DNA of 64,000 nucleotides from Arthrobacter sp. OAP107 (GTDB lineage Bacteria; Actinomycetota; Actinomycetes; Actinomycetales; Micrococcaceae), in contig NZ_JBEPOK010000001.1 of the NCBI RefSeq assembly GCF_040546765.1, positions 558,001-622,000 of the forward strand, given 5' to 3'. The position numbers and the translations under genes are program-made. The first letter of the stretch is position 1; each line of letters starts with the position of its first letter. Positions 41,624 to 52,997 of this stretch are shown here, piece after piece. The notes under the pieces are model-generated. The model saw nothing but the letters and a program-made list of their open reading frames with translations, had not been told where the DNA came from and did not search any database.

Positions 41624-44479
41624 ATGGCCATGGAAATCAACGGCGCGCCGGTACAGGCGCAGCCGCGGCCCGGCCAGTGCCTGCGCACGTTCCTCCGCGA
41701 GCAGGGCAACTTCGGTGTGAAGAAGGGCTGCGACGGCGGCGACTGCGGTGCCTGCACCGTGCACGTGGACGGCACCCCGGTGCACAGCTGCATCTATCCG
41801 GCCGTCCGGGCGGAGGGCCGTGCGGTCACCACGATCGAGGGACTCGCCGCAACGAGCGAGGGGACGGACCTGCACCCGGTGCAGCAGCAGTTCCTGGACC
41901 GCCAGGGCTTCCAGTGCGGCTTCTGCACCGCCGGCATGGTGATGACGGCGGCCACGTTCGACGACGCGCAGAAGGAAAACCTGCCGCGCAACCTCAAGGG
42001 CAACCTGTGCCGCTGCACCGGATACCGGGCCATCGCGGACGCCGTCTGCGCCCACGGGCGCCACCCGGCCCCGGAAGGCCCCGGCTCGGGGGTCGCCGGC
42101 GAGAACCAGCCCGCCCCGGAGCCCGGCCGGCTGGGTGACGACGTTCCCGCGCCCGCCAGCCGCGCGGTGGTCACGGGGCAGGCCCGCTACACGCTGGACG
42201 TCCCCCCTGAAGCCCTGCCCGGCCTGCTGCACATGAAGCTCGTGCGCTCGCCGCATGCCCACGCCCGGGTCCTGTCCATCGACATCACGGCGGCGATGGA
42301 GGTGCCGGGAGTGGTGGCCGTCCTCACCGCCGGGGACGCCCCGGACCAGCTGTACTCCAGCGCCCAGCACGAGCTCTACACCGATGACCCCGACGACACC
42401 CGGCTCCTGGACACTGTGGTGAGGTTCCGCGGGCAGCGGGTGGCCGCCGTCGTCGCCGAATCGGTGGGGGCTGCGGAAGCGGGCGTCCGCGCGGTGCGGG
42501 TTGAGTACCAGGAACTGCCCGCGGTGTTCACCCCGCAGGACGCCATCATGCCCGGCGCGCCCGCCCTGCACGGGGAAAAGGAGGCAGGCACGGCGCGGAT
42601 CGCCCGGCCTGAGCGGAACATCGTGGCCGAGCTGCACTCCGAACTCGGCAGCGTCAGCGACGGCTTCGCGGCCGCCGACTTCGTCCACGAGCAGACCTAC
42701 CGCACCCAGCGGGTCCAGCACGTGGCCCTGGAAACCCACGCCTCCATCGCCTCGGTGGACGACGACGGCCGGCTGCAGGTTCGCACGTCCAGCCAGGTGC
42801 CGTTCCTGGTGCGCCGCACGCTCTGCCGTGTGTTCGGGCTGCCGGAGGACCAGGTGCACGTGGTGGCCGGCCGGGTGGGCGGCGGCTTCGGCGGAAAGCA
42901 AGAGGTCCTGACGGAGGACATTGCTGCGCTCGCGGCGATGAAACTGCGGCGGCCCGTCCAGCTGGAATTCACCCGGACCGAGCAGTTCACCGCCAGCACC
43001 ACGCGGCACCCGTTCACCATCAAGCTCAAGGCCGGCGCCAGCAAGGACGGCCGGCTCACGGCCCTGCAGCTCGACGTCCTCACCAATACGGGCGCCTATG
43101 GCAACCACGCCCCGGGCGTCATGTTCCACGGCTGCGGCGAATCCCTTGCCGTTTACAAGTGCGCCAACAAGAAGGTGGACGCGCTCGCCGCCTACACCAA
43201 CACCGTGCCGTCCGGCGCCTTCCGCGGCTACGGCCTCAGCCAGATGATCTTCGCCATCGAATCTGCCATCGACGAACTGGCGGCCGGCGTCGGCATGGAC
43301 CCCCTGGAATTCCGCCGCCGCAACATGGTCCGCGAGGGCGACGACATGCTCTCCACCCACCCCGATCCGGAGGAGGACGTCCACTACGGCAGCTACGGGC
43401 TGGACCAGTGCACGCGCCTGGTGCAGGACGCACTGGACCGTGGCCGCGAACGCTACCGGTCCGCCGGCCTCGACGACGTGGGGCCGGACTGGGTCACAGG
43501 GGAGGGCACGGCGCTGTCCATGATCGACACCGTGCCGCCGCGGGGCCACTTCGCCCATTCCAGGCTCCGGCTCCTGGCCGACGGAACGTACGCCGCCGAC
43601 GTCGGAACCGCAGAATTCGGCAACGGCACCACCACGGTGCACGCGCAGCTGGCGGCGACGGCGTTGTCCACCGTGGCCACGCGGGTCGCCGTCCGGCAGT
43701 CGGATACGGACCTGATCGAACACGACACCGGCGCCTTCGGCTCGGCCGGCACTGTGGTGGCCGGCAAGGCGACGCTGGCCGCCGCCGAGGAACTGGCCGT
43801 CCGGATCCGGGCGTTCGCCGCCGGCGTCCGGCAGATCCAGTCATCCGGATGCGTGCTCGACGGCGATGCCGTCGTCTGTGAGGGAACCAGGGTGCCGCTT
43901 ACTGAACTGTTCGACGCCGCCCGGCAGGCCGGCGTCGAACTCGAGGCCGAGGGGCGCTGGGGCGGAACGCCCCGCTCGGTGGCCTTCAACGTCCACGGTT
44001 TCCGCGTGGCCGTCAACACCGGAACCGGGGAGCTGCGGATCCTGCAGAGCGTGCAGGCGGCCGACGCCGGCGTCGTGGTTAATCCGCGCCAGTGCCGGGG
44101 GCAGATCGAGGGCGGGATTGCCCAGGCCCTGGGTGCCGCCCTCTACGAGGAGGTCCGGGTGGACGACGCCGGCCGGGTCACCACAGACATCCTCCGGCAG
44201 TACCACATCCCCTCCTTCGCGGACGTGCCGCGCAGCGAGGTGTACTTCGCCGACACCAACGATTCCCTGGGTCCGCTCGGGGCCAAGTCGATGAGCGAGA
44301 GCCCCTTCAACCCCGTGGCCCCCGCACTGGCCAACGCCATCCGGAATGCCACCGGGGTGCGGTTCGCGGAGCTGCCGATCGCCCGGGACAAGATCTACCT
44401 GGGGCTGAAGCAGGCGGGGCTCGTTCCGGGCAGTGTTCCCGCAGGTCCAGGCAACGCGGAGTCACTTTGCGCCCAATAA
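41624..44479 (+). CDS. Xanthine dehydrogenase, fused 2Fe-2S and molybdopterin subunit
   Basis: 951 residues. Residues 1-140 are the iron-sulfur subunit: plant-type 2Fe-2S ligands Cys36, 41, 44, 56 and the second cluster Cys98, 101, 129, 131. From about 165 follows the molybdopterin subunit, with VGGGFGGKQEV, GAFRGYGLSQMIFAIESAIDEL and SLGPLGAKSMSESP, where the Glu matches the catalytic glutamate. The substrate is taken as hypoxanthine/xanthine from the XdhC and purine context. In many bacteria these are two genes; here the junction at about 141-165 is a Pro/Gly linker. AGAGGGGCCTGAGCA precedes the start. Confidence 0.94.
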   Translation: MAMEINGAPVQAQPRPGQCLRTFLREQGNFGVKKGCDGGDCGACTVHVDGTPVHSCIYPAVRAEGRAVTTIEGLAATSEGTDLHPVQQQFLDRQGFQCGFCTAGMVMTAATFDDAQKENLPRNLKGNLCRCTGYRAIADAVCAHGRHPAPEGPGSGVAGENQPAPEPGRLGDDVPAPASRAVVTGQARYTLDVPPEALPGLLHMKLVRSPHAHARVLSIDITAAMEVPGVVAVLTAGDAPDQLYSSAQHELYTDDPDDTRLLDTVVRFRGQRVAAVVAESVGAAEAGVRAVRVEYQELPAVFTPQDAIMPGAPALHGEKEAGTARIARPERNIVAELHSELGSVSDGFAAADFVHEQTYRTQRVQHVALETHASIASVDDDGRLQVRTSSQVPFLVRRTLCRVFGLPEDQVHVVAGRVGGGFGGKQEVLTEDIAALAAMKLRRPVQLEFTRTEQFTASTTRHPFTIKLKAGASKDGRLTALQLDVLTNTGAYGNHAPGVMFHGCGESLAVYKCANKKVDALAAYTNTVPSGAFRGYGLSQMIFAIESAIDELAAGVGMDPLEFRRRNMVREGDDMLSTHPDPEEDVHYGSYGLDQCTRLVQDALDRGRERYRSAGLDDVGPDWVTGEGTALSMIDTVPPRGHFAHSRLRLLADGTYAADVGTAEFGNGTTTVHAQLAATALSTVATRVAVRQSDTDLIEHDTGAFGSAGTVVAGKATLAAAEELAVRIRAFAAGVRQIQSSGCVLDGDAVVCEGTRVPLTELFDAARQAGVELEAEGRWGGTPRSVAFNVHGFRVAVNTGTGELRILQSVQAADAGVVVNPRQCRGQIEGGIAQALGAALYEEVRVDDAGRVTTDILRQYHIPSFADVPRSEVYFADTNDSLGPLGAKSMSESPFNPVAPALANAIRNATGVRFAELPIARDKIYLGLKQAGLVPGSVPAGPGNAESLCAQ

Positions 44480-44504
44480 AGCGCCTCGGAGGGCGCGAAG
44501 TGAC
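44461..44504 (+). terminator. Terminator-like hairpin overlapping the xdh stop codon
   Basis: GTCACTTTGCGCCC (44461-44474) pairs with 44491-44504 with one mismatch and a 16-base loop. The left arm lies within the last codons of the xdh gene, so the stop codon at 44477 is inside the loop. Confidence 0.55.
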
Positions 44505-44536
44505 CCCGCGTGGGGTTGGCAACATATAGTCGGGGG

Positions 44537-45517
44537 ATGGAACAGCGCATCTTAGGCAAGACCGGACGGAACGTTTCAGCCGTTGGGCTGGGAACCTGGC
44601 AGCTCGGCGCGGACTGGGGCAACGTTGACCCGGCCCAGGCGCAGGCCATCCTCGCGGCCTCGGCGGAGGCCGGCGTGACCTTCTTCGACACCGCGGACGT
44701 ATACGGGGACGGCCGCAGCGAGCAGGCCATCGGAGCATTCCTCGCCGACAACCCCGGCACGGGTATCACGGTGGCCACGAAGATGGGCCGCAGGCTGGAA
44801 CAGCGCCCGGAAAACTACAACCTCGCCAACTTCCGCGAATGGGTGGACCGGTCCCGCCGGAACCTTCGGACCAACGCCCTGGACCTGGTCCAGCTGCACT
44901 GCCCGCCCACCGCCGTGTACAGCCGGGCGGAGGTGTACGACGCGCTGGATACCCTCGTCGCCGAGGGTGCCATCAGGAACTACGGCGTCAGCGTTGAGCG
45001 GACCGATGAAGCCCTCGAGGCGATGCGCCACGAGGGGACGGCCTCTGTGCAGATCATCCTGAACGCCTTCCGGCTCAAGCCGCTGGACGAGGTGCTGCCC
45101 GCCGCGAAGGCCGCCGGGGTGGGCATCATCGCCCGGGTGCCGCTCGCCTCCGGGCTGCTGTCCGGCAAGTACACGAAGGAAACCGTCTTCGCGGCGGACG
45201 ACCACCGCAATTACAACCGCGGCGGCGACGCCTTCGACGTCGGCGAAACTTTCTCCGGGGTGGACTTCGAGCTGGGGCTCAAGGCGGTGGCCGAGTTCGA
45301 GCAGCTGGTGCCGGAGGGTTCGGGCACCGCGCAGGCTGCCATCGCGTGGGTCGCCGCGCAGGACGGCGTCACCTCGGTCATCCCCGGTGCCCGCTCCGTG
45401 GAGCAGGCAAGGGCCAACGCCGCCGCTGCCGCCACAGTGCTAAGTCCGGAGTTCCACGAGGGCGTCCGCTGGATCTACGACCACTACTTCCGCGAGGCGA
45501 TCCACCCCCGCTGGTAG
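44537..45517 (+). CDS. Aldo/keto reductase
   Basis: 326 residues from the ATG at 44537. The AKR barrel is read from VSAVGLGTWQLG, FFDTADVYGDGRSEQAIGAFL (catalytic Asp and Tyr), ATKMGRR (Lys), LVQLHCPP (His) and the NADPH-binding PGARSVEQARANAAAA. Its size and pattern fit the YghZ/YhdN-type AKRs. The substrate is not known. The uracil-DNA-glycosylase-like gene starts 3 bases after its stop. Confidence 0.92.
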   Translation: MEQRILGKTGRNVSAVGLGTWQLGADWGNVDPAQAQAILAASAEAGVTFFDTADVYGDGRSEQAIGAFLADNPGTGITVATKMGRRLEQRPENYNLANFREWVDRSRRNLRTNALDLVQLHCPPTAVYSRAEVYDALDTLVAEGAIRNYGVSVERTDEALEAMRHEGTASVQIILNAFRLKPLDEVLPAAKAAGVGIIARVPLASGLLSGKYTKETVFAADDHRNYNRGGDAFDVGETFSGVDFELGLKAVAEFEQLVPEGSGTAQAAIAWVAAQDGVTSVIPGARSVEQARANAAAAATVLSPEFHEGVRWIYDHYFREAIHPRW

Positions 45518-45520
45518 AGC

Positions 45521-46171
45521 ATGACCTCATCGTCGATCGAGGACTTCATTGCCCGGCTTGCCGCCGCCAAAACCGGTCCCGGCTGCAACAACTTCTTCGA
45601 CCACTCGGTTCCCGCCAACGCCCTGCGCCGGCAGAACCTGGCGGCCTACCTAAGCGACATGCTGGACCGGGCCCCGAAGGTGCTGCTGGTGGGGGAGGCG
45701 CCCGGCTTCCGCGGCATGCGGATCACCGGCGTTCCCTTCACCAACCGGACCATGTTCGAGGGTCCGGCCAACCACTTCGGGCTGTTCGGTTCCGGCAATG
45801 GGTACGTGCTGCCGCCGGAGGCTGCCGGCGTCGCCGCCGAACCCACGGCCACGGTGATGTGGGAGGTGCTGGCAGAGCTCGACTTCCTGCCTTTGCTCTG
45901 GAGCGCCTGCCCGTGGCATACGCACGTGCCGGGTCAGCCGCTGTCCAACCGCACTCCAACCCCGGCGGAAGCAACCCTGGGTACGCCGTTCTGGCAGGTC
46001 CTGATCGGCATTTTTCCCATCGAAACCGTGCTCGCCGTGGGGAACGTGGCGCACCAGAGCCTTCGCCGCAGCGGCCTGGACGTGCCGAAAATCAGGCATC
46101 CGGCCCACGGCGGGAGGGCCCGCTTCAAGCAGGGACTGCAGGAGCTGCTCGCGGCGGGGATGGTCCAGTAA
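45521..46171 (+). CDS. Uracil-DNA glycosylase-like family protein
   Basis: 216 residues with the UDG fold: PKVLLVGEAPGFRGMRITGVPFTNRTMFEG (the motif A region, GEAPG..G..G.PF), PLLWSACPWHTH and VLAVGNVAHQSL, then IRHPAHGGRARF, which fits the HPS-like motif B. Short uracil-DNA glycosylases of families 4-6 are similar, but activity is uncertain. It is translationally close to the AKR gene (3-base gap). Confidence 0.85.
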   Translation: MTSSSIEDFIARLAAAKTGPGCNNFFDHSVPANALRRQNLAAYLSDMLDRAPKVLLVGEAPGFRGMRITGVPFTNRTMFEGPANHFGLFGSGNGYVLPPEAAGVAAEPTATVMWEVLAELDFLPLLWSACPWHTHVPGQPLSNRTPTPAEATLGTPFWQVLIGIFPIETVLAVGNVAHQSLRRSGLDVPKIRHPAHGGRARFKQGLQELLAAGMVQ

Positions 46172-46190
46172 CTGCCGGCCGCGCGCCGAA

Positions 46191-46811
46191 CTAGCCCAGC
46201 AGGTGCAGCTGGTCCGGGGTGTCGAGGTCTTCGCCGCCGGACTGGCCTGAACCGGGCGGCAGAGTGCAGTCCACCAGGTCGATCAGGTCCGGGTGGGCCT
46301 GGAGGAAACGCCGGGCACCGGCGTCGCCGCCCGCCGACGCCGCAGCTTCCGCGCGCAGCGTGGCGTCGAACAGCAGCGGGTGGCCACGCCGGAGCTTCCC
46401 CGAAGCATCGGCGTACGCGGCGGCAGTCACCCGGCCCGGCCGGTGTGCACGCAGCAGCCGGGCGACGGTTTCGGCGCTCAGCCCGGGCTGGTCCACGAGC
46501 GCCACCAGCACGTGGTCTTCCCGGCGCGCGCGGTCCAGCCCTGACTGGAAGGAACTGCCCATTCCGCCGGCCCACCCCGGGTTCTCCACCACGGTGTGCC
46601 GGGCCAGGTCAGCCCGGGCGCGGACATCCGCGGCACCGGCGCCCAGCACCACCACAACCTCGCGGCAGCCGCCGTCGAGCAGTATGTCCGCCAGGACCTC
46701 CACGAGGGTGCGTCCCCGGAACGGAAGCAGGGCCTTCGGTCCCCGGCCCAGGCGGGTCCCGGCCCCCGCCGCCAGCAGCACACCCGTGGTGGAAGGAAGG
46801 GAGGAAGCCAT
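46191..46811 (-). CDS. MocA-like molybdenum cofactor cytidylyltransferase
   Basis: 206 residues from the ATG at 46811. NTP-transferase signature GVLLAAGAGTRLGRGPKALLPFRGRTLVE at 10-38, then VALVDQPGLSAETVARLL and GHPLLFDATL. MocA makes the cytosine dinucleotide form of the molybdenum cofactor; MobA makes the guanine form. Proximity to xdh argues for MocA, though strictly xanthine dehydrogenases of XdhC type may use uncytidylated MPT. It converges on the UDG-like gene. Confidence 0.85.
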   Translation of the reverse strand: MASSLPSTTGVLLAAGAGTRLGRGPKALLPFRGRTLVEVLADILLDGGCREVVVVLGAGAADVRARADLARHTVVENPGWAGGMGSSFQSGLDRARREDHVLVALVDQPGLSAETVARLLRAHRPGRVTAAAYADASGKLRRGHPLLFDATLRAEAAASAGGDAGARRFLQAHPDLIDLVDCTLPPGSGQSGGEDLDTPDQLHLLG

Positions 46812-46953
46812 GTTCACCAGCTTAGGGGTGCAAAGACTACCCGGTAGTAGGGGTGGTTCGTCCAATGAATGGCGGCTAACGTCGGATATGTCGTGTTGGC
46901 AATTGGGGGTCGTAATGGCAGCTGCAAGGGTGCAGCTGGCGGAAGGAGCATCT

Positions 46954-47139
46954 ATGGCAGGCACATTCGTAATTGAGACGGCAGGCGCAGGGCAGTACCG
47001 GTTCAGGCTGACGGCTGACGACGGAACCGTGGTCGCAGTATCGCCCAGCTTCTCAAACATCAAAGCCGTCACCGCAGGAATCACGGCAGTCCGGGAGAGC
47101 GCAGCAACAGGCTTCGTCGTCGACCGCAGGCATCCCTGA
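46954..47139 (+). CDS. DUF1508 (YegP-like) small protein
   Basis: 61 residues, one minimal YegP unit (GTFVIETAGAGQYRFRLTADDGTVVAVSPSFSNIKAVTAGITAVRESAATGFVVD), from the ATG at 46954 after GGAAGGAGCATCT. A paralogue with a basic tail is at 20300. A 13-base palindrome (ACTACC-c-GGTAGT, 46836-46848) lies about 110 bases upstream. A clear terminator follows. Function unknown. Confidence 0.85.
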   Translation: MAGTFVIETAGAGQYRFRLTADDGTVVAVSPSFSNIKAVTAGITAVRESAATGFVVDRRHP

Positions 47140-47155
47140 CGTAGCCCAAAGAAGC

Positions 47156-47200
47156 ACGACGGCGGCCCCCACCGAGAGGTGCGGGCCGCCGTCGTTTTTT
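47156..47200 (+). terminator. Intrinsic terminator after the DUF1508 gene
   Basis: ACGACGGCGGCCC (47156-47168) pairs with 47183-47195, followed by six T (47195-47200). A perfect 13-bp stem. Confidence 0.9.
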
Positions 47201-47231
47201 GTGCTCCAGCATCTCTGCCGGGTGGACGGGC

Positions 47232-49985
<2,754 letters not shown>

Positions 49986-50021
49986 GGCAGCCTCGTTTCA
50001 TCTTTGAATGTTGGGCTCATG

Positions 50022-50038
50022 TTTTCGTATTGTGAGAA
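50022..50038. promoter_or_regulatory. IclR-type operator candidate, aceE promoter
   Basis: TTTTCGTATTGTGAGAA, within the 21-base imperfect palindrome GTTTTC-9-GAAAAC (50021-50041). It shares TTTTCGTATTRTG with the malic enzyme site and is 37 bases before the aceE start. Confidence 0.6.
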
Positions 50039-50220
50039 AACATTCTTGCTATTCGAGATTATCGGCAGCACGGGATCCCGGTCAAACGCTGCTGCTCATT
50101 CCTGGCAGTGACGGCGGGCCGTTGGCCAAAGGTGCGGTTTATGACCATTGCGCACCGGCGCCGCACCTTGACCTGAAGGTGATGCAGGTCATACGATAGT
50201 TTTCACTATTCAACAAGTTT

Positions 50221-50237
50221 ATTTCGCGATGTGGAAT
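50221..50237. promoter_or_regulatory. IclR-type operator candidate, NCS1 remnant promoter
   Basis: ATTTCGCGATGTGGAAT, 78 bases before the remnant start codon. Ends ATTTC/GGAAT as in the dctA site at 52912. Confidence 0.6.
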
Positions 50238-50314
50238 AACAGCGATAATCCGGCGACGATGATCGTCCGATCGAAGGCTCACCACCGCGAAAATCCCAGA
50301 AACCGGAGAACCAG

Positions 50315-51121
50315 ATGCAGATGTGGCGGACTATTTTCGCCGGCGGTGCCCTCTGGGTGTCCATCTACGGAACGTTCGTCCTGAATTTCTGCGACTTCAC
50401 CCGGTCCGCCGTCTCCAAGAAATCGATCGTGCGCGGCAACTTCTGGGGCATTCCGATCAACATGCTCCTGTTCGGCGCCATCGTGGTGGTCCTGGCAGGC
50501 GGGCAGTACAAGATCAACGGCACCATTATCGAAACGCCGTCGGACATCGTCCAGAGCATCCCCAACACACTGTTCCTGGTGCTGGCCTGCCTCGCGATCC
50601 TCATCCTGACCATCGCCGTCAACCTCATGGCCAACTTCGTGGCCCCCGTGTATGCCCTCACCAACCTGTTCCCCAAACGGCTGAACTTCCGCCGGGCAGC
50701 CTGGGTGAGCGGCACCATCGGCCTGGTCATCCTGCCGTGGAACCTCTACAACAACCCCCTCGTCATCGTCTACTTCCTGGGCGGCCTCGGCGCACTGCTC
50801 GGTCCCCTGTTTGGCGTGGTCATGGCCGACTACTGGCTGCTCCGCCGCGGAAAGGTCAATGTCCCCGAGCTGTACAGCGAGGACCCGGCCGGCGCCTACT
50901 TCTACAAGCGGGGCGTCAACCCACGGGCCATCATCGCACTGGTTCCTGCGGCCGTCCTGGCCATCCTGGTCGCCTTCCTTCCGGTCTTCGAGCCGGCCGC
51001 TCCTTTTGCCTGGTTCTTCGGCGCCGGCGTCGGTGCGCTGAGCTACTACGTGATCGCCGACCGCAGGCAGCGCTTTGAGGACGCCGACGGCGAAGCGATC
51101 GCCGTCGCCAGCACCCACTAA
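50315..51121 (+). pseudogene. NCS1 family permease lacking its N-terminal half
   Basis: 268 residues, against roughly 480-500 for NCS1 (Mhp1/cytosine/allantoin) permeases. It begins MQMWRTIFAGGALWVSIYGTFVLNFCDFTRSA, which in full-length members lies near the middle, and then runs normally to the C-terminus (about seven hydrophobic segments). A good ribosome site (CCGGAGAACCAG) and an operator-like site stand before this start, as if the promoter had been joined to the second half by an internal deletion. Substrate-binding helices 1 and 3 are missing, so transport is unlikely. The racemase downstream suggests it once carried allantoin or hydantoin. Confidence 0.8.
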
Positions 51122-51131
51122 GAGCCCCCCA

Positions 51132-51197
51132 CCCAACTGACTCGCACTTAACGTCGTTTTGAGCCTCCAAAACGACAACAACTGCGAGTCAGTTGGG
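51132..51197. repeat. Compound palindrome between the remnant and the racemase
   Basis: CCCAACTGACTCGCA (51132-51146) is perfectly inverted at 51183-51197, and inside it GTCGTTTTG (51153-51161) is inverted at 51168-51176. Such two-level palindromes look like dispersed intergenic elements of Arthrobacter-type genomes. It can also form a terminator. Confidence 0.8.
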
Positions 51198-51219
51198 CCA
51201 CCCAGTCCAGGAGGACACC

Positions 51220-51963
51220 ATGCGCATACTCGTTGCGAACGTCAACACCACCCAGTCCATGACCGACTCCATCGCCGCCCAGGCGCGCAGCATCGCCGCG
51301 CCCGGCACCGAGATCGTCGGGATCACGCCGCGCTTCGGCGCCGACTCCTGCGAAGGCAACTTCGAGAGCTACCTGGCCGCGATCGCCGTGATGGACCGGG
51401 TGGTCAACTATCCCGAGCCGTTCGACGCCGTCATCCAGGCCGGCTACGGCGAGCACGGACGGGAGGGGCTGCAGGAGCTGCTGGACGTGCCCGTCGTCGA
51501 CATCACCGAGGCGGCGGCCAGCACGGCCATGTTCCTGGGCCACAAGTATTCCGTGGTCACCACGCTGGACCGGACCGTGCCGCTGATCGAGGACCGGCTG
51601 AAGCTGGCCGGCCTCGACGCCCGCTGCGCGTCCGTGCGGGCCAGCGGGATGGCCGTGCTGGAACTGGAGGAGGAGCCGGAACTGGCGGTCGAGGCCATCA
51701 TCAGCCAGGCGCTGCTCGCTGTCCGGGAGGACAAGGCCGAGGTGATCGTGCTCGGCTGCGGCGGCATGGCGGGCTTGGACGAACAGATCCGGCAGCGCGC
51801 CGGAGTCCCCGTCGTTGACGGCGTTGCGTCCGCCGTGACCATCGCGGAGTCCCTGGTCCGGATGCAGCTCTCCACGTCCAAGGTGCGGACGTACGCCACG
51901 CCGCGGCCCAAGACCGTCATAGGCTGGCCGCTGGCGGCGAACAGCCTTCCGGCCACCGCCTAG
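51220..51963 (+). CDS. Asp/Glu/hydantoin (allantoin) racemase family protein
   Basis: 247 residues from the ATG at 51220 after CAGGAGGACACC. The two-domain racemase fold begins MRILVANVNTTQSMTDSI. The second catalytic cysteine is Cys180 in VIVLGCGGMAGL. At the position of the first cysteine (usual ACFGDPG) the sequence reads AGYGEHG, with Gly75 instead. So two-base racemisation is doubtful, and an isomerase, decarboxylase or one-base variant is possible. The setting (ureide genes, NCS1 remnant) fits allantoin metabolism. Followed by an SDR gene. Confidence 0.85.
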   Translation: MRILVANVNTTQSMTDSIAAQARSIAAPGTEIVGITPRFGADSCEGNFESYLAAIAVMDRVVNYPEPFDAVIQAGYGEHGREGLQELLDVPVVDITEAAASTAMFLGHKYSVVTTLDRTVPLIEDRLKLAGLDARCASVRASGMAVLELEEEPELAVEAIISQALLAVREDKAEVIVLGCGGMAGLDEQIRQRAGVPVVDGVASAVTIAESLVRMQLSTSKVRTYATPRPKTVIGWPLAANSLPATA

Positions 51964-51990
51964 GTTTCCATCAATTTCAGGAGAAACAGC

Positions 51991-52752
51991 ATGGCCGTTC
52001 CACCCACTCCCGGCCGCGTCGCCGTCGTGACCGGCGCCGGCTCGGGCATCGGGCGGGCGGTTGCCCGGCAAATGCTCGCGGACGGGTACCGGGTGGCCCT
52101 GGCGGGACGCCGCGAGCAGCAGCTCCTGGAATCGGCGGACGGGCACCCGGAGGCGCTTGCGGTGCCGTGCGACGTCACCGTGCCCGACGACGTTGAGCGC
52201 CTTTTCGCTGCCGTCCTCCGGCGCTGGGGCCGGGTGGACGTCCTGTTCAACAACGCCGGCGTGTTTGGCCCGGCGGCGTCGGTGGACGAAATCAGCCTGG
52301 CGGACTGGGAGGCCACCGTCGCGGTGAACCTGACCGGTTCGATGCTGTGCGCCGGGGCGGCGGTCCGTGCGATGAAGGCGCAGTCGCCGCGGGGCGGACG
52401 GATCATCAACAACGGCTCCATCTCCGCGCACTCACCCCGGCCGCGGACCGTGGCCTACGCCGTCACCAAACACGCCATGACGGGCCTGACCAAGAGCATC
52501 GAGCTGGACGGCCGGGAGTTCGGCATCACCTGCGGGCAGATCGACATCGGCAACACCGCCACGGAAATCATGGACACCATCGGAGTCGGCTCGGGCGCGC
52601 TCCAGGCCGACGGAAGCCGCAAGGTGGAACCCATGTTCCCGGTGGAGGACGCGGCCCGTGCTGTACTGATGATGGCCGGGATGCCGCCGTCGGCCAGCGT
52701 GGGCTCGGTGGTCATCACGGCCGCGGGAATGCCCTTCATAGGCCGCGGCTAA
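51991..52752 (+). CDS. SDR family oxidoreductase
   Basis: 253 residues. Cofactor loop VVTGAGSGIGRAVA near 12-25, FNNAGVFGPA, NNGSISAHSPRPRTVAYAVTKHAMTG with Ser, Tyr and Lys, and a final VITAAGMPFIGRG. The ribosome site is CAGGAGAAACAGC. Its position 27 bases behind the racemase-family gene implies one transcript, so a ureide- or hydroxy-acid-related substrate is possible, but nothing in the sequence decides it. Confidence 0.9.
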   Translation: MAVPPTPGRVAVVTGAGSGIGRAVARQMLADGYRVALAGRREQQLLESADGHPEALAVPCDVTVPDDVERLFAAVLRRWGRVDVLFNNAGVFGPAASVDEISLADWEATVAVNLTGSMLCAGAAVRAMKAQSPRGGRIINNGSISAHSPRPRTVAYAVTKHAMTGLTKSIELDGREFGITCGQIDIGNTATEIMDTIGVGSGALQADGSRKVEPMFPVEDAARAVLMMAGMPPSASVGSVVITAAGMPFIGRG

Positions 52753-52890
52753 GGCACGCTCTCCGTACCCCGACTGCCCTCCCTCCGGGGAAATCAGTAG
52801 CCGGCCTTTCGTCGTGCCCGAAGCTGTCCTGGCTGGAGGCCGCCAAAGTCCGGACAAGTGGCCTAAAACCCGATTATGACCGCCGTATTA

Positions 52891-52907
52891 GTTCCGCATT
52901 GTGAAAA
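52891..52907. promoter_or_regulatory. IclR-type operator candidate 1, dctA promoter
   Basis: GTTCCGCATTGTGAAAA. Its centre is 21 bp (two helical turns) from the centre of the next copy, so two dimers could bind on the same DNA face. Confidence 0.6.
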
Positions 52908-52911
52908 TTAG

Positions 52912-52928
52912 ATTTCCTCTTGCGGAAT
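52912..52928. promoter_or_regulatory. IclR-type operator candidate 2, dctA promoter
   Basis: ATTTCCTCTTGCGGAAT, with ATTTC/GGAAT ends, 69 bases before the dctA start. Confidence 0.6.
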
Positions 52929-52997
52929 AGTGTGACCGGGGTTACGTTGGAAGCAGACCCCGATCCGGGGCTGTTCCCAATTGATAGGTACAGATCA

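Larger units (their letters stand above)
49986..50314. other. Divergent gap between aceE and the permease remnant
   Basis: 329 bases without a gene. It contains two copies of the recurring operator motif (50022-50038 and 50221-50237). I looked for the missing N-terminal part of the NCS1 permease in all frames and saw none. Confidence 0.7.

Noticed and set aside
41081..43723. 880-codon minus-strand frame across xanthine dehydrogenase
   Set aside because: An antisense shadow caused by high GC at third positions; the plus strand has every cysteine and Mo motif of XDH.
46191..46811. MobA (guanylyltransferase) assignment
   Set aside because: The motif is general to NTP transferases; neighbourhood to xdh favours MocA, but a firm choice needs structure-guided comparison.
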